From assembly GCF_000001735.4 (NCBI RefSeq), contig NC_003070.9, positions 25,405,971 to 25,469,970 on the forward strand: a stretch of DNA of 64,000 bases. Reading direction: 5' to 3'. Positions within the stretch are counted from its first letter, which is position 1. Every line of letters starts with the position of its first letter. Below are positions 1 to 11,014 of the stretch, piece by piece. Made by a program: the position numbers and the translations under genes. The DNA comes from Arabidopsis thaliana (lineage: Eukaryota > Streptophyta > Magnoliopsida > Brassicales > Brassicaceae). The notes beneath the pieces were generated by a model that had not been told where the DNA came from, did not search any database, and saw only the letters and a list, made by a program, of their open reading frames with translations.

Positions 1-302
1 TTTACAGCTGAGAGTGTTTCAATGGGCTGCAATCCACTGTTCAAAGCAAGAGCCATAGGGATAGACCTAAGAGAGATGAGATTCAAAAGGAAGAAACTAA
101 CATATGGTGACATCTCCGTCAGGTCCTTGAAGCATTTTTTTTCCATGCCCTTGGGACCGAGAGAGGATCGGAGAATCCGAGCCACTGCTTTACCAGCGGA
201 AATGTTGGCCTTTTGAGCATCGATGCCCTTAAGACGAGTCTTTTGATCTTGCTCTCTTAGTATAATGAACGGCCGGCCAAACTCATCGAAAGCCAAAGCC
301 AT
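1..302 (-). pseudogene. CCT-epsilon (TCP-1/cpn60) chaperonin, broken partial copy
   Basis: Reading leftward from the ATG at 302, the frame begins [20 protein letters not shown] and continues to SSLGPKGME. This is the start of the epsilon subunit (CCT5) of the cytosolic chaperonin that folds actin and tubulin. An eight-A run (plus-strand T run near 135-142) then shifts the frame by two bases relative to the family, whose next residues (MLQGPDGD-) are found in another frame. A few codons later the sequence jumps to a block matching a much later part of CCT5 ([20 protein letters not shown]), so several hundred residues are missing. A GTTAGT...CTCTTAG pair could act as a ~35 bp intron across the junction, but the apical domain would still be absent. 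The copy runs off the left edge, so its 3' part is unseen. It may be annotated as a gene elsewhere; I read it as a degenerate duplicate of the intact CCT5 gene. Confidence 0.75.
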
Positions 303-424
303 CTCTGATTCTTCACTCTCGGCGGTTCGATCCGATACAGATCTCGGATGGTAAAAGGTGAGAGCTCAAAGAAGAAGAGTGTTAAGATTTGAGATTCAAA
401 ACGGTCGAGACATGGTACTGAGTA

Positions 425-525
425 AAACCCTAAATCGTTAGAAATGGCAGATTCGTAAATCAAATTGTTTGAAGAAAGAGCTAAGAATAATATGCACTAC
501 GTGGGCCTTTGGCTTATGGCCCAAT
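425..525 (-). promoter_or_regulatory. Telo-box and site II-like elements upstream of the CCT copy
   Basis: An AAACCCTAA telo-box lies at 425-433. GGGCCT and GGCCCA motifs follow at about 502-518. This pairing is typical of promoters of plant translation and housekeeping genes, including chaperonins, and sits 120-220 bp upstream of the CCT-like ATG on the minus strand. It is probably inherited from the parent gene. Function is inferred. Confidence 0.45.
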
Positions 526-2072
526 ATGCCTATTTTTCTTTTACTCTCATTAGCCCAACCGGTCTCGTGGTAAGGTCAAGTAACCATGGGATCGAACAAA
601 TAAAAGTTTGATATTTCGTTTCAATCACTAATTGGCTCATTGCATACCAACCATTCTCAATTTTATTTTTTAAAAGTGGAAAATCATATAAACATTCATT
701 TTAAATTTTGAATAAATAACACATAAAAAATCACTAAAATAATTTACTAACCAAAAGTTGATAAAATTTTTGAAGTATAACTTCATGTCTTCATCATTAT
801 GATCACATCATGATGAATCAACAAAGTTTCTTCATAATTTATTCTTAACTTTTGTAGCTGAATTCTGAAATAATATATAGAAGATATTCACGTTTTCACA
901 CTTTTTTTATTATTAGCTAGAGAATGTAGTTTATGTAATAAATGAAGGATATGGTATAAACATGACAAAAACAAATGACAGCCCAAAACAAGGAAGTAGG
1001 TAACAATAACATTCCTTAAAACAAGGAATTGCCCTGGTCCCTATTTGGTCCTACCCTCGAACTATAACTATATTTACATGACATGCGTTTATTATATGTA
1101 CATAGACAGATATTACGTATGTCAAACTCCATAGCTCCAAACCATTACGTATCTGACCTAGAGGGCCTCCCTAATCCTTCTTTTGTGATAGGAGATTGTA
1201 GAAAACTTATAAAAATCTATGAAACAAAAGGCTAGATTAGGCTAATATGGGCTAAATGTAATGTAATGTCTATGTGGGTGAGATTTATTCGTTGTTTTTA
1301 CGTCAAAAGGAATGTTGTCACTATACATTTATGGAACATAAACAATACTACAGATTATTTAGAAATGTATAGGCTTAGATAGTTTACACTTTGCATTGAG
1401 ATGGAGAGAGACACGACAAATCGGCCCATGCACTTTTGCGGTGAAATTGGGGAACACGACATTACGAACTATTGCACCCAAATACAAATTCTATATAGTA
1501 TGATACATGGATAATGGTACCCAACTAATCGAAAATTGTGTTCCTAGGCATAAAATCTAACTATGATATTTGTTTTAAACAAGAAAAATTCTTTCGTAAA
1601 TAATGTTTTAGAGAAAAACATGATTTGATTATCTTAAAAACTAAATCAACATAGAAAAATGAATGAGACTTTGTTATGTAACCTATGTTCTTCTCGTGAT
1701 TATTAACAAAAAAACCTCTACAATTGTTTGAATACTCTGCATTTTCCATCAGTCCATTGCAATGAAACCCTCTCAAAGGACAAAATGGTAAATTGCTCGA
1801 ACGAGTTAGTACACCATTAAATTAAAGAACCTTGACTTGTTTTGTTAGTAAACAAAAATTGGGAAATAATAATAGAAATCTCTGCAGAATAAAAACAAAA
1901 CCAACAAAAATTCCACTTTTGTGCTCTCTCCCTCTCCCTCCCCTTGGCACCAAATAAAGAGGTAGAGAGAGACGAAATAGTACGATCACTGAAGAATATC
2001 AAACGTCCATAGTCATTACCTGTCACCGGAAAAACCAGTTCCCAACTCATCACCTCTCCCTCTAAACCAACA
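526..2072. other. Intergenic, AT-rich; TEL2 5' leader at right end
   Basis: No supportable coding region was seen. Short open frames here lack splice partners and family similarity. The stretch from about 1,900 to 2,072 contains CT-rich leader-like sequence and probably the TEL2 transcription start. Confidence 0.6.
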
Positions 2073-4183
2073 ATGTCTGTCACCGGACCATTCAGTCACC
2101 CAACAAACCTTAACCCAACAGCTCCGGCGTTCTTTCCGGCGATAAACCAACACCAAAACCAAAACCCCTCCTTAATTCCGACAAGATTCTTCCTCCCTCA
2201 TCCCCCTCCTCCTCCTCCTCCTCCGCCGCCGCCGCTATACTTTTCTTATTTCTCTCTCCCTCCTCCTCCTCCTCCTCCTCATCTTCCACCGACTTCAGTA
2301 ACACCAACCAGAGCCGTGATGTTATTACAAGTCCCAGCTACCGTCACTGAGACATCTCTAAGACGAGACATGGAACTATTCGGTGAAGTCCGTGGAGTCC
2401 AAATGGAAAGAGCACATGAAGGAATCGTGATTTTCCATTTCTACAATCTAATAAACTCACAAAGAGCTTTTAACGAGATACGTTACCGTCACATGCAACA
2501 ACAGGAACAACAACAACATTTCCACTTCACGACGGCGCGTGGACTCGTCTCCGGTCATTCTCTTTGGGCCCATTTCGTGTTTCCTCAACTCAATGCTGTT
2601 CCTGAAGGAAACAATCAAGGCTCTCTTGTCATTATGAACTTAGAACCCACCGTCTCTTCCTCAACTCTCCGTCACATTTTCCAAGTTTATGGTAAAGTTT
2701 CAATTTTTAACGAGATAAACAAATAAAGTTGCAAACTTTATGCTAATTAGTGTTACGAAAATCATTGTAGGAGAAGTGAAGCAGGTGAGAGAGACGCCGT
2801 GTAAGAGAGAACAAAGATTTGTGGAGTTTTTTGACGTTAGAGACGCTGCAAAAGCTCTCCGTGTAATGAACGGAAAAGTTATCTCCGGTAAACCAATGGT
2901 TATCCAGTTTAGTCGTCCCGGTGGTTTAACCAAGAAACTCTTCTTCGCTTCACACTTCCATAAAAACTTCATCTTTAACAACGAACACCATTATTATCCA
3001 CCGCCACCACCACCATCACGAATGGTGAAGTCGGATATTCTAATGTACAAGCAACAACAAAAGAAGAAGAAGAAGAAGTATGTAAAGAAGAATCTTGGTG
3101 ATCCTTATTTCATGATAAACGAAAACGCTATCACCGGCGGAGAGTTCAGAGACGGAAGAACCACCGTGATGATCAAGAACATCCCTAACAAGTACACGTA
3201 AGTAAAAAAAAAAGCATGCATCTTTTTCATTATAGCTTAGTGATTGTGATAGGCATGTGCTTCTTGATTCTCTTGTTAGTCCGATATTGTCCTAAAACGA
3301 GGAATTGCTTTTGTTCTGTTTTTTGATTTTTGGGTTTGACAAAAAGTCAACAAGACCTAATGGATAATAGTAATGAGAACAAGCTATTTGTATTCATATG
3401 TTTACTATTTTTGTGTATATTCTGGTCCCATGGAGATTAACAAATATCGACTAGTCAATTTTATAGTATTGTTTCTATTTACAGACAGAAGCTGCTTTTG
3501 AAGATGTTGGACACACATTGTAAAGATTGTAACCAAAGTGTAATCAAAGAAGGGAACAAAACTCCTATGTCTTCTTATGACTTTGTCTACCTCCCCATTG
3601 ATTTCAGGTAATTAATTGATTACCCGTTTTCTATGTGATTAATAGTATATTAGTGATGAGTGTGCTAATTAAATTTGGTGTTTTGTTAGCAACAAAAGCA
3701 ATGTGGGATATGGGTTTGTGAACATGACATCACCAGAAGCAGTGTGGAGACTTTACAAGAGCTTTCACAATCAACATTGGAGAGATTTCACCACCACTAG
3801 AAAGATCTGTGAGGTCACTTATGCTCGTATCCAGGTAAAGAAAAACAAGAAAGATCTTCATGAATCTCTTGTTTAGTCACGCTGGAATAATAAAAAGCTG
3901 TTTTTTTTATAAGGGTCTTGAGTCATTAAGGGAACATTTCAAGAACGTTAGGCTAGCAGGAGTAGAGATAGACGAGTACATGCCGGTTGTTTTCTCGCCG
4001 CCGCGTGATGGACGGTTGTCACCGGAGCCTGTGGCTATTGTTGACCCTTGGGATAAACCAGTGGATGATGAAGACAGATGTTGTAAGTCACGAGACGGGT
4101 TTGTTGTGTCCGACAAGAAGATGGTAGGAAGTGATGGTTGTGGTTTTTGTCTTAGTGAGAGAATCGAAAACGGCGGCGTTTGA
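2073..4183 (+). CDS. TEL2: Terminal EAR1-like 2, Mei2-like RNA-binding protein
   Basis: The five-exon model is 2073-2691, 2771-3197, 3485-3607, 3690-3834 and 3914-4183, all GT-AG and in phase, giving 527 residues. The N-terminus is proline-rich, with two polyproline runs coded by CTC/CCT and CCG triplet repeats. Three RNA-recognition motifs follow. RRM1 starts near [11 protein letters not shown], about residue 80. RRM2 starts near [10 protein letters not shown], about residue 185. The diagnostic C-terminal Mei2-type RRM3 starts at [14 protein letters not shown], about residue 336, and is interrupted by two introns. The TEL group is the plant relative of maize terminal ear1; its members are expressed in meristems and are thought to keep cells undifferentiated by binding RNA. 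The start is the first ATG in a long open exon. Its divergent neighbour CLE8 is also a developmental gene, probably by chance. Identification is strong. Confidence 0.95.
2205..2282 (+). repeat. Polyproline-coding triplet repeats in TEL2 exon 1
   Basis: Two runs of CTC/CCT triplets, the first passing into CCG, encode uninterrupted proline stretches. They are perfect enough to be slippage-prone and so likely to vary in length between accessions. Confidence 0.85.
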
Positions 4184-5465
4184 GATGACGTAAGGAGGAG
4201 AAACAGTAAATGAAAATTAATGATGGTTTCGGCTTTTAGGCGGCGATCTATATAATACGTAGCTGTATCCATCATGTCTTATCATCTTCTGTATAACCAT
4301 CTTCTTCTTCATCTCTCTCTTACTCTGTCTCTCTCTATCTTTTCTTTTTGTGGGTTTTGTTTGGATATGTAAAACGTTGTTCAACTTTTGTATTGAAGTA
4401 TTTGGCAACTTTTTTTAATTAGAAAACAAAACTTTAATGTTGTACAAATGCTATGTAAGAACCTTTTGTCATCAAAACTTGAGGTTGTACAGAAAAAAGA
4501 GAGTCAGTTTTAGGTGGTGTCTTTTGTTTTTTTGTTCTTTCTATTTCTCTATCACTATATTATTAAAATGCTATGGTCTTTAAGTTGTTTAACTGAAAAG
4601 AGTGATTAAACCACTTATTTAGTATAGCTCTTCCTAAATTTATCAATTAAAAAACGTAGTCACCTTAGACTTTAACTTTTCATAAATCTTGTCACATGTC
4701 TTTACTGCTTTGAAAAAAGTATACTACCAAAAGTTCTAAATTCTAATCACTAGTTTTTCGATAATTTTTTGGTGATGTGAGTGTTTTTTTGCTTGTTCAG
4801 GTTAATTTTACAATTCTTGGGAATGATAAATTTTAAACAAAACGAATTAATACATTATTTTGAATATACTTGTTTCCTTCTACATAATTACATAACCATA
4901 TATTTCTAATTAACATAAATTCCTGAAATATGATCTTTACCGACTTTTCTCCACATTTCACAACACTTGTTTCTGAGATTTTCATATTTTAATAAAATTG
5001 AAAAAAAAAACATTTGTATCACTCTTTTAAAAGTTTGCGTAATTTTCCATGATTGCAAATAGTAGTAGTGTTTATGACTTAAACATGCAACCTCGAAACT
5101 ACTAGTGTCTAGAGCATAAATAAAATTCTTTTTAGAATCAAGGCCTTGAAAATTTATAAACTCATATGACTTCGGCTCAATTCAGTCAGCCAGTCACATC
5201 GGCAAAACATAATTAACATTGACGTTTATAAAATGTTAGCATACCAATACATATAAGATTATTATAGCCACTATTAAAAGACGATTTATATATAAATGTT
5301 CCACAATTCGGATTATTAATATTTAATAACCACACTAAAAAATAAAATTAAATCATCATTTTATTATCAAGTAAAAGAAGACATTAGAAGATGAATCAAT
5401 GACGTTCTTATAAAATTTGATAAACATAAATTGATCTAGAACAATGGTTGATGTTTAAAAGTTTC
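4184..5465. other. Intergenic between TEL2 and CLE8
   Basis: The TEL2 3' UTR occupies the left end. The rest is very AT-rich, with no coding evidence. The only structure seen is the first copy of a direct repeat at 5083-5275, listed separately. Confidence 0.6.
5083..5275 (+). repeat. Direct repeat flanking CLE8, copy A
   Basis: This begins with ACATGCAACCTCGAAA and ends near CATACCAATACATATAAGAT. It matches 6157-6375 over nearly its whole length with small indels, in the same orientation. CLE8 lies between the copies, with copy A on its 3' side. Confidence 0.75.
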
Positions 5466-5726
5466 TCAGTTCCTAGCATAGTTTAGACTTCCAGGCTGAG
5501 GAGGAGAAATGTGATGTAATGGATTAGGACCGGTAGGAACTCTTCTCATAGTTCGAAACAAATTAGGAAGATGAGGTTTCGCCTTGTTCTGTTTTAGATC
5601 GGTTCCAGCTGGGACAACGTCTTTCTCGACTCCAACCAGAAAAGGATCTTGACGAGCCATTGATGTTGTCAACAAGAAATAGAGTGTTATGAGTAACAAC
5701 ATCGAATCTCTCTTCAACACTTTCAT
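5466..5726 (-). CDS. CLE8: CLAVATA3/ESR-related peptide precursor CLE8
   Basis: This is a single-exon gene of 86 residues. A basic start and hydrophobic stretch (residues 8-23, LLLITLYFLLT) form a secretory signal. A variable, charged middle follows, then the CLE dodecapeptide RRVPTGPNPLHH at residues 61-72, with the conserved prolines at positions 4 and 7 and the terminal His pair. A 14-residue tail follows the peptide. CLE precursors are processed to 12-13 residue arabinosylated peptides that act on LRR receptor kinases. CLE8 is known from young embryo and endosperm, where it acts with WOX8 in seed growth. The size, single exon and motif position fit the family. The gene is transcribed away from the zinc-finger gene at 6846. 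The repeat pair around it is noted separately. Confidence 0.93.
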   Translation of the reverse strand: MKVLKRDSMLLLITLYFLLTTSMARQDPFLVGVEKDVVPAGTDLKQNKAKPHLPNLFRTMRRVPTGPNPLHHISPPQPGSLNYARN

Positions 5727-6156
5727 TTTCTCTCCTTTTTTTTTTTTTACTTTTAGTTTCTCATGTACTTCTTTTTAGCTATTTGATATTATTTATATAT
5801 TGCATTTCCATAGTGAATTAGCCAAAAAGGAAGTGAATCTATAATTTTAAATGAATAACACATATGATTTTTATGGCCTAATAGGCTAATATTTTTCTAA
5901 GTTTGAATGTTGATCTTTTGGTCCACATCAAAATACTCTTTTTAGTTTTCCATTTTGTATCCATATTTATCAATTTAACATTGTCTTTCTCACACTTTCT
6001 ATATCTTAAAAAAAAGAAAGAAAAATATAAATAAAATAACATTGTCTTTCTCTTTATTTTGGAAACTTTATATGATATTTCCCTATATATTTGTTTTCAG
6101 GCTATTTTGTTCACAAATTTCTGATTGCGCGTTGTACTCTATCACCTACTATATGA

Positions 6157-6375
6157 CATGCAACCTCGAAAACTGCTAGAGCAAAAATAAAATTCAAATG
6201 TGCCTTTGAACCATAAAACCGTTTTAGGCCTTACATAAATTATAAACTCATAGACTACACGCCACAAAACTATTTTAGAATCATATCCCTTCGGTTCAAT
6301 ACAATCATATCGGCCAAACATAATTAACATGAAAGTTTAGAAAATCTTAGCATACCAATATGTAAGATTATATAT
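6157..6375 (+). repeat. Direct repeat flanking CLE8, copy B
   Basis: This shares ACATGCAACCTCGAAA at its left end and CATAATTAACAT and TTAGCATACCAATA near its right end with copy A at 5083. It carries an internal insertion of about 30 bp relative to copy A. It lies in the CLE8 upstream region. Confidence 0.75.
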
Positions 6376-6509
6376 AGGTATACAATTATGCTATTATTCT
6401 TAATTGATAACATTGCTATCTCTATACTATTAATTAAAGAGTACATTAAAATTTACATAAATGTGTTAACTATTACATCAAATACCAATGGAAATATACT
6501 AATTGGCAG

Positions 6510-6577
6510 TAATAGCCCAATCCTTTAAATAATATAATTGAACCCATAATTAATGAAGCCCATTAATAGCCCAATCA
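6510..6577 (+). promoter_or_regulatory. Repeated GCCCA-type elements
   Basis: TAATAGCCCAATC occurs twice (6510-6522 and 6565-6577), with another AGCCCATTA between. Such TGGGC/GCCCA site II elements bind TCP factors in promoters of cycling-cell genes. They lie about 270-340 bp upstream of the zf-4CXXC ATG. The role is inferred. Confidence 0.4.
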
Positions 6578-6845
6578 TTTGTAAAGAGGAAACTAAGAGA
6601 ATTTTTACACAGCGGTCATTTTCATATTTCAGTGTTTTTTTATCCCTCCTTTTGAATTTATTTACCTAGTTAAAGAAGAGGGAAAATAAAATAAATAAAA
6701 ACTTCACAGATTCCGCAAAAATTGCTTCATTGCTCTCTGATTCAGTTTCTGGGTTATTTCTCAAATCCTTCGAATTTCTAAATAGTCCTTCAGCTTCTCT
6801 ATTGTTTCTCAAAGTTCGAATCTTTCACTGTAATTGTCAGTTCTA

Positions 6846-9560
6846 ATGGCTATTGAGGGTGAGAAAGAGAAACCATCGAAGCGTACCACTAATCCCGGCG
6901 TTAGAGTCGTCGGAGGAAGAATCTACGATTCCAGTAATGGCAAAACCTGTCACCAGGTTATTTCAAAATTTCCCCCTCAAATCCATCATCTGTGTGTGTG
7001 TGTGTTTTATGCTAAAGACTTGATTTCGTTATTGGCTAAAGACTTGATTTTGTTTGTAGCTTTAGATTTGAGTTTGTTTGTGGCTTTAGATTTGAGATTG
7101 TTTGTGGATTTAGACTTGATTTTTGTTTGTGGTCTAAAGACTTGATTTTGGTTGGTTAATGATATCAAAGTTTCGATTTTTGGACAAATGCTGTTGATTG
7201 TTTGGTTGCAGTGTCGACAGAAGACTATGGACTTCGTTGCGTCTTGCAAGGCTATGAAGAAGGATAAGCAATGTACCATTAATTTTTGTCATAAGTGTTT
7301 AATAAACAGGTTTGTTTTGTGTCTTTCGTGTTTATTGGTTTTCTTTCATCAAAATTTTCCTGAGCTTATGTGTTTTGGATTTGAATCATAGGTATGGTGA
7401 GAATGCAGAAGAAGTAGCGAAGTTAGATGATTGGATATGTCCTCAGTGTAGAGGCATCTGCAATTGCAGTTTTTGCAGGTAATAATTTAAATTTCTGTTG
7501 AGATTGAGGTTTATCATTTAAAGAGAGATTTTTTAAATGTTTGTGAGGATTTACAGGAAGAAACGAGGACTAAATCCCACCGGGATATTGGCACACAAAG
7601 CTAAAGCTAGTGGATTAGCTTCAGTATCTATGCTTCTTGAAGTTGAGGGGCATGATAACTTTGCTTATCAGAAGAAGCCAAAACTGGTACTCAAAACAAT
7701 TACACAAATCTTGATTTTTGTGAACTTAGCTTTAAATGTTTTACTATGCTTACTTGATCAATATGGTTTCTGCTGCAGAATGATGATTCTATGGAAGGTA
7801 GTAGTGGCAATAGTGATTCTGTTTCGGGGACAGATGTTGAAGTAGCTGGTGAGAATTTAAGAGTTTTTGTTATGTGAAAGTTGTCTTAATAGAAAGGAGA
7901 GGCTAAATGTTTTTGGTTATGAAGATGTTGCCAAGGATAAGAAAAAAGTGGTGGGCAAGAGCAAGAAAGCCAATGCCACTCACAAGCTGAAAGAGGAGAT
8001 TCAGTTTGAGGCTCAACTTCCTCAGGGTATAAGCTTGATTTCTGTGTCAGGCGTTGTTATACCAACTGAAGAAGCTGGAAATGTATTCCAGCTTTTCGAG
8101 TTTTGCTCAGCCTTTGGAAAGGTATGGTAATTGTTCTCTTTAACTCGGTAAGTAACTAAAGATATGTAATTGTTAACTCTTAATCTGATTCATTGTGAAT
8201 TTCCTAATAGGCTCTTGAGTTGAAGGAAGGACAAGCTGAAACTGTTGTCCGTGAGCTCTTCTCATGTGGGCGTAACACAAGGAGACAACAATACTGCTCT
8301 ATTATCCAGCTGATGATCCAATTGTTGGATTTAATATCAAAGGATAGAGAGATGTATGACTGATTTTATTCTGTTCTGAAGTATACATACGATATGTTTC
8401 TTCTTTCTTGCTCCTGTTTATGATGCATTTGAATTGTTTTCAGGTCCTTGTCTCTAAGTGTGTCTGACAATTGGTTCACTGCTCTTGGAGAGATCCTATT
8501 GCAGTCAGAAGTTTTGAGTGATGAGTTCCCACCTGAAACTTTTGAAACAGGTGTTGCTGAGTATGAGAAGATGGATGCATCAAGAAGGCTCAAGCTTCTC
8601 AACTTCGTATGTGATGAATCACTTAGCACTTGGTATGTGTATATTTATATGCCAATATCAACCTTTCTTGTAGTTTATGCTTCTTTATGAGTCAACTTAC
8701 GTGTTAAACTTTTCCAGGGCAATGAGGAATTGCATTAAGAGCCAGAGTACAGAGTGTAAAGCAAATAACAACGAAGCTAAAAGAAAGGCTGCAGCTGCAA
8801 AGGAAAAGGTATGTTCTAAAATCTGTAAGATGGATTTATATATCAACTCTTTGTGCTAAAGCTCGTTTTGTCTTTATAGGAGAAGCAGCTTAAACAGAAG
8901 TTGCAAGGTGATCTTGCCAAAGCCATTATGAAGAAAAACGGAGCTCCATTGTCCATTGAGGAACACAATGAAATTCTGTCTCAAATAAGAGCTGAAGCTA
9001 AAGAAGCTCATGATGGAATGATGGAGGCAAAGGGCATAACATCTGGAAGTAAGTCTAAATCCTTAATTGACTAATAAACGTTGTCTTAGATTTTTGTTTG
9101 TTTAACCTGATGAAATCCATTTGCAGTGACGCGTATATGTGATGCGCGTAGAACTGAACCAATCATGGTGGAAGATAATGGTCTTGTTCTCTGGAAATTG
9201 AACTGCTATGATGAAGAACCAAAGTTTTTGCTCCAAGGTTTAAAATTCACTAAACTCTTTGTTTATGTTTCTTATGCATGTGTTTACTGTTTAGTAACTT
9301 AATCTGAATCTTATTAATGCACAGATCTAGGAACATTTGATGGTTTATGTTCACATGAAAAATGGTTAGCTTTTAAGCCTGAGCAGAAACCAGATATAGA
9401 GAACTATATCTCTTACAAGAGGTAAGTCATTCACATAAAGAGGGACATTAACAGTGTGATATTCCGATTATGTAATGTTATAATTAAACAAAGCTTTCTG
9501 CTTCTGTTTTGTAGGAGGAAGGTGATGCAAACATTGAAGAACACAAATGTGGTAGCATAA
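6846..9560 (+). CDS. Zinc-finger (zf-4CXXC_R1, CDCA7-type) and DDT-like domain nuclear protein
   Basis: Thirteen exons join in phase to 512 residues: 6846-6956, 7212-7309, 7392-7478, 7557-7686, 7779-7848, 7925-8121, 8211-8353, 8444-8632, 8718-8808, 8880-9048, 9127-9237, 9325-9421 and 9515-9560. The N-terminal third has the zf-4CXXC_R1 pattern: CHQCRQ, FCHKCL, then YGENAEEV, WICPQCRGICNCSFCR and a KKRG-PTG tail. This is the domain of the CDCA7 and monoamine-oxidase-A-repressor R1 group. Next comes a DDT-like helical stretch (VFQLFEFCSAFGKALELKEG), then a long lysine-rich coiled segment (AKEKEKQLKQKLQG). Animal CDCA7 works with HELLS/DDM1-type remodellers on DNA methylation; in plants a chromatin role is expected for the family but not shown by this sequence. 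I chose the ATG at 6846; an upstream in-frame TTG is unlikely to be used. Confidence 0.9.
7014..7150 (+). repeat. Minisatellite within intron 1 of the zf-4CXXC gene
   Basis: About five imperfect copies of a ~24 bp unit resembling TTTAGATTTGAGTTTGTTTG lie just after a short TG run (about 6991-7003). The period is a multiple of three, which keeps frames open on both strands and creates false ORFs. Confidence 0.7.
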
Positions 9561-10129
9561 GAATCAGAATTCAGCACCAAGTCCCAACTCAAAGCTCATC
9601 ATTTTCTGAACAACCTTGAAGTTTTTTTGAACAAACTTAAAAAAGTAGAGTACGAGAATAGACCATTATGCAACACCCAGAAGTCTGAAATGTTTTAACT
9701 TATTCTCTTTTGAATTGTTGTCTTCTCTTGTTTAACCCGGTTCAATCATATTACATCGATTGATTGTAAACTTTGGTCTAATGAAAACTAAGTATGATAT
9801 TCTAGTTCTTACTAAGCTCAATCTTGGCTGTTCTGATGAATCAGACATCTGAAATCTGCTTGACTTGTGCATGAACACGAACTCAATGATACATAGTTAA
9901 GAGGAAAACATAACCAGAGCAAGATGCTGAAACTTCTCCACTAGTTGTTTCATTAGTTAAGAAGAACAACAAAAGACACAATTATTCATCATCATCCCAC
10001 ATTCAAAAGCATATATGGTAATGTCACTTTATGCAAACTCAATTTTGGTCCATAACAGTAAAGACAAAATGTGCAGGAGAAGTGAATTGATATGATTAAG
10101 ACACCCAAAAGCATGACTGCAGAAGAAGA
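9561..10129. other. Convergent 3' region
   Basis: This lies between the converging zf-4CXXC gene and the small minus-strand gene. It holds their 3' UTRs and nothing else recognised. Confidence 0.6.
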
Positions 10130-11014
10130 TCAGGCAAGTGGATCCTCCTCTCTAGCTTTCCGTAGCAGCTCTGCTCTAACTCGCCTTACCTCCGCTTCCT
10201 TCTCCATTCTTTCTTGCTACACGTAGTTACAGTTATGTAGTCAGATTACCACTTTAATTTTCATATTCTATAAAACTAAATGAAACAAAACAAACACAAG
10301 TTAGGCTTAGCTTAGCTTCTAATCATCACTTCTTAACAAGAAGTCAAATCATGCTAAAGCTTTTCGAATAACTAGTAATGATGATAAGAGGCTCTATTTG
10401 TGCTTTCATATATCAACATTAAACCAAGCAATCAAACAAAAGTTAAGCTTAAGCCTCTAATCATCTTATCTTCATAATATGACTGTCAAAGTTTGTAATC
10501 AGATAGACCAAAGAAATTGTTTATCTACATAATCCAACATTGCATAATCTAATAGAGTCAAAGGAAGTGCTCTAATCAAGGTAAAGCTTGAAGCTAGGCA
10601 ATAAGAACATTGCAGAGAGTGAAGAACACAAAAGCCACTAAACAAAATCCAGATTCTATGTCGCTCTACCATCAAATTAGCATATGAGAAACGAACCAAA
10701 AAGAATGATTTCTTAAAATCGAGAAATTAGGATCAATTCTGAGGATACAAATTATACAAAATTCTCGATAACCTAGGATTTGACGTCAATCCCAAATCCA
10801 GTGACACATTAACTCGAAATCCATGCAATTCAAACCAAAACCAAGACTAAGAAAGTGTCAGCTTTCAGTATTTCACACTAGGGCAGAGAGAGGAAGAGAG
10901 AATCGAAACCTTCTCGTCTTGATGAAGAGCGATCCAGACATGAACTTTGTCCATGGATTGCCAAAAGGCGAAAGCGGCCAATGTCATCCCAAAGTAAGTC
11001 AAAACCTTCACCAT
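10130..11014 (-). CDS. Small single-pass membrane protein, possibly mitochondrial
   Basis: This gene is too short for simple ORF calling. Exon 1 is 11014-10910 (35 codons) and exon 2 is 10216-10130 (28 codons plus TGA), joined by a GT-AG intron of about 690 bp, giving 63 residues. Residues 3-20 (KVLTYFGMTLAAFAFWQS) can form one membrane span. The rest is a highly charged amphipathic helix with ERMEKEAEVRR and a DPLA end. The codon-level fit across the splice and the compact, non-random protein support a real gene. Small plant proteins of this type are common accessory subunits of mitochondrial respiratory complexes. I have an unverified recollection that this locus has been reported in complex I preparations, but nothing in the sequence proves it. 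Confidence 0.8.

Larger units (their letters stand above)
5727..6845. other. Shared upstream region of CLE8 and the zf-4CXXC gene
   Basis: This is an AT-rich divergent intergenic region. It contains the second direct-repeat copy (6157-6375) and GCCCA-type elements (6510-6577). No open frame with coding character was seen. Confidence 0.6.

Noticed and set aside
560-600. tRNA-like A and B box pair (GGTCTCGTGGTAAGG ... GGGATCGAACA)
   Set aside because: The boxes are too close together and no cloverleaf or poly(A)/poly(T) end is visible.
2110-2307. Glu-rich minus-strand frame opposite TEL2
   Set aside because: It is the reverse of the polyproline-coding triplets in TEL2 exon 1.
7007-7279. Minus-strand Lys/Ser repeat frame in the zf-4CXXC intron
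   Set aside because: It comes from the 24-bp intronic minisatellite, whose period keeps frames open.
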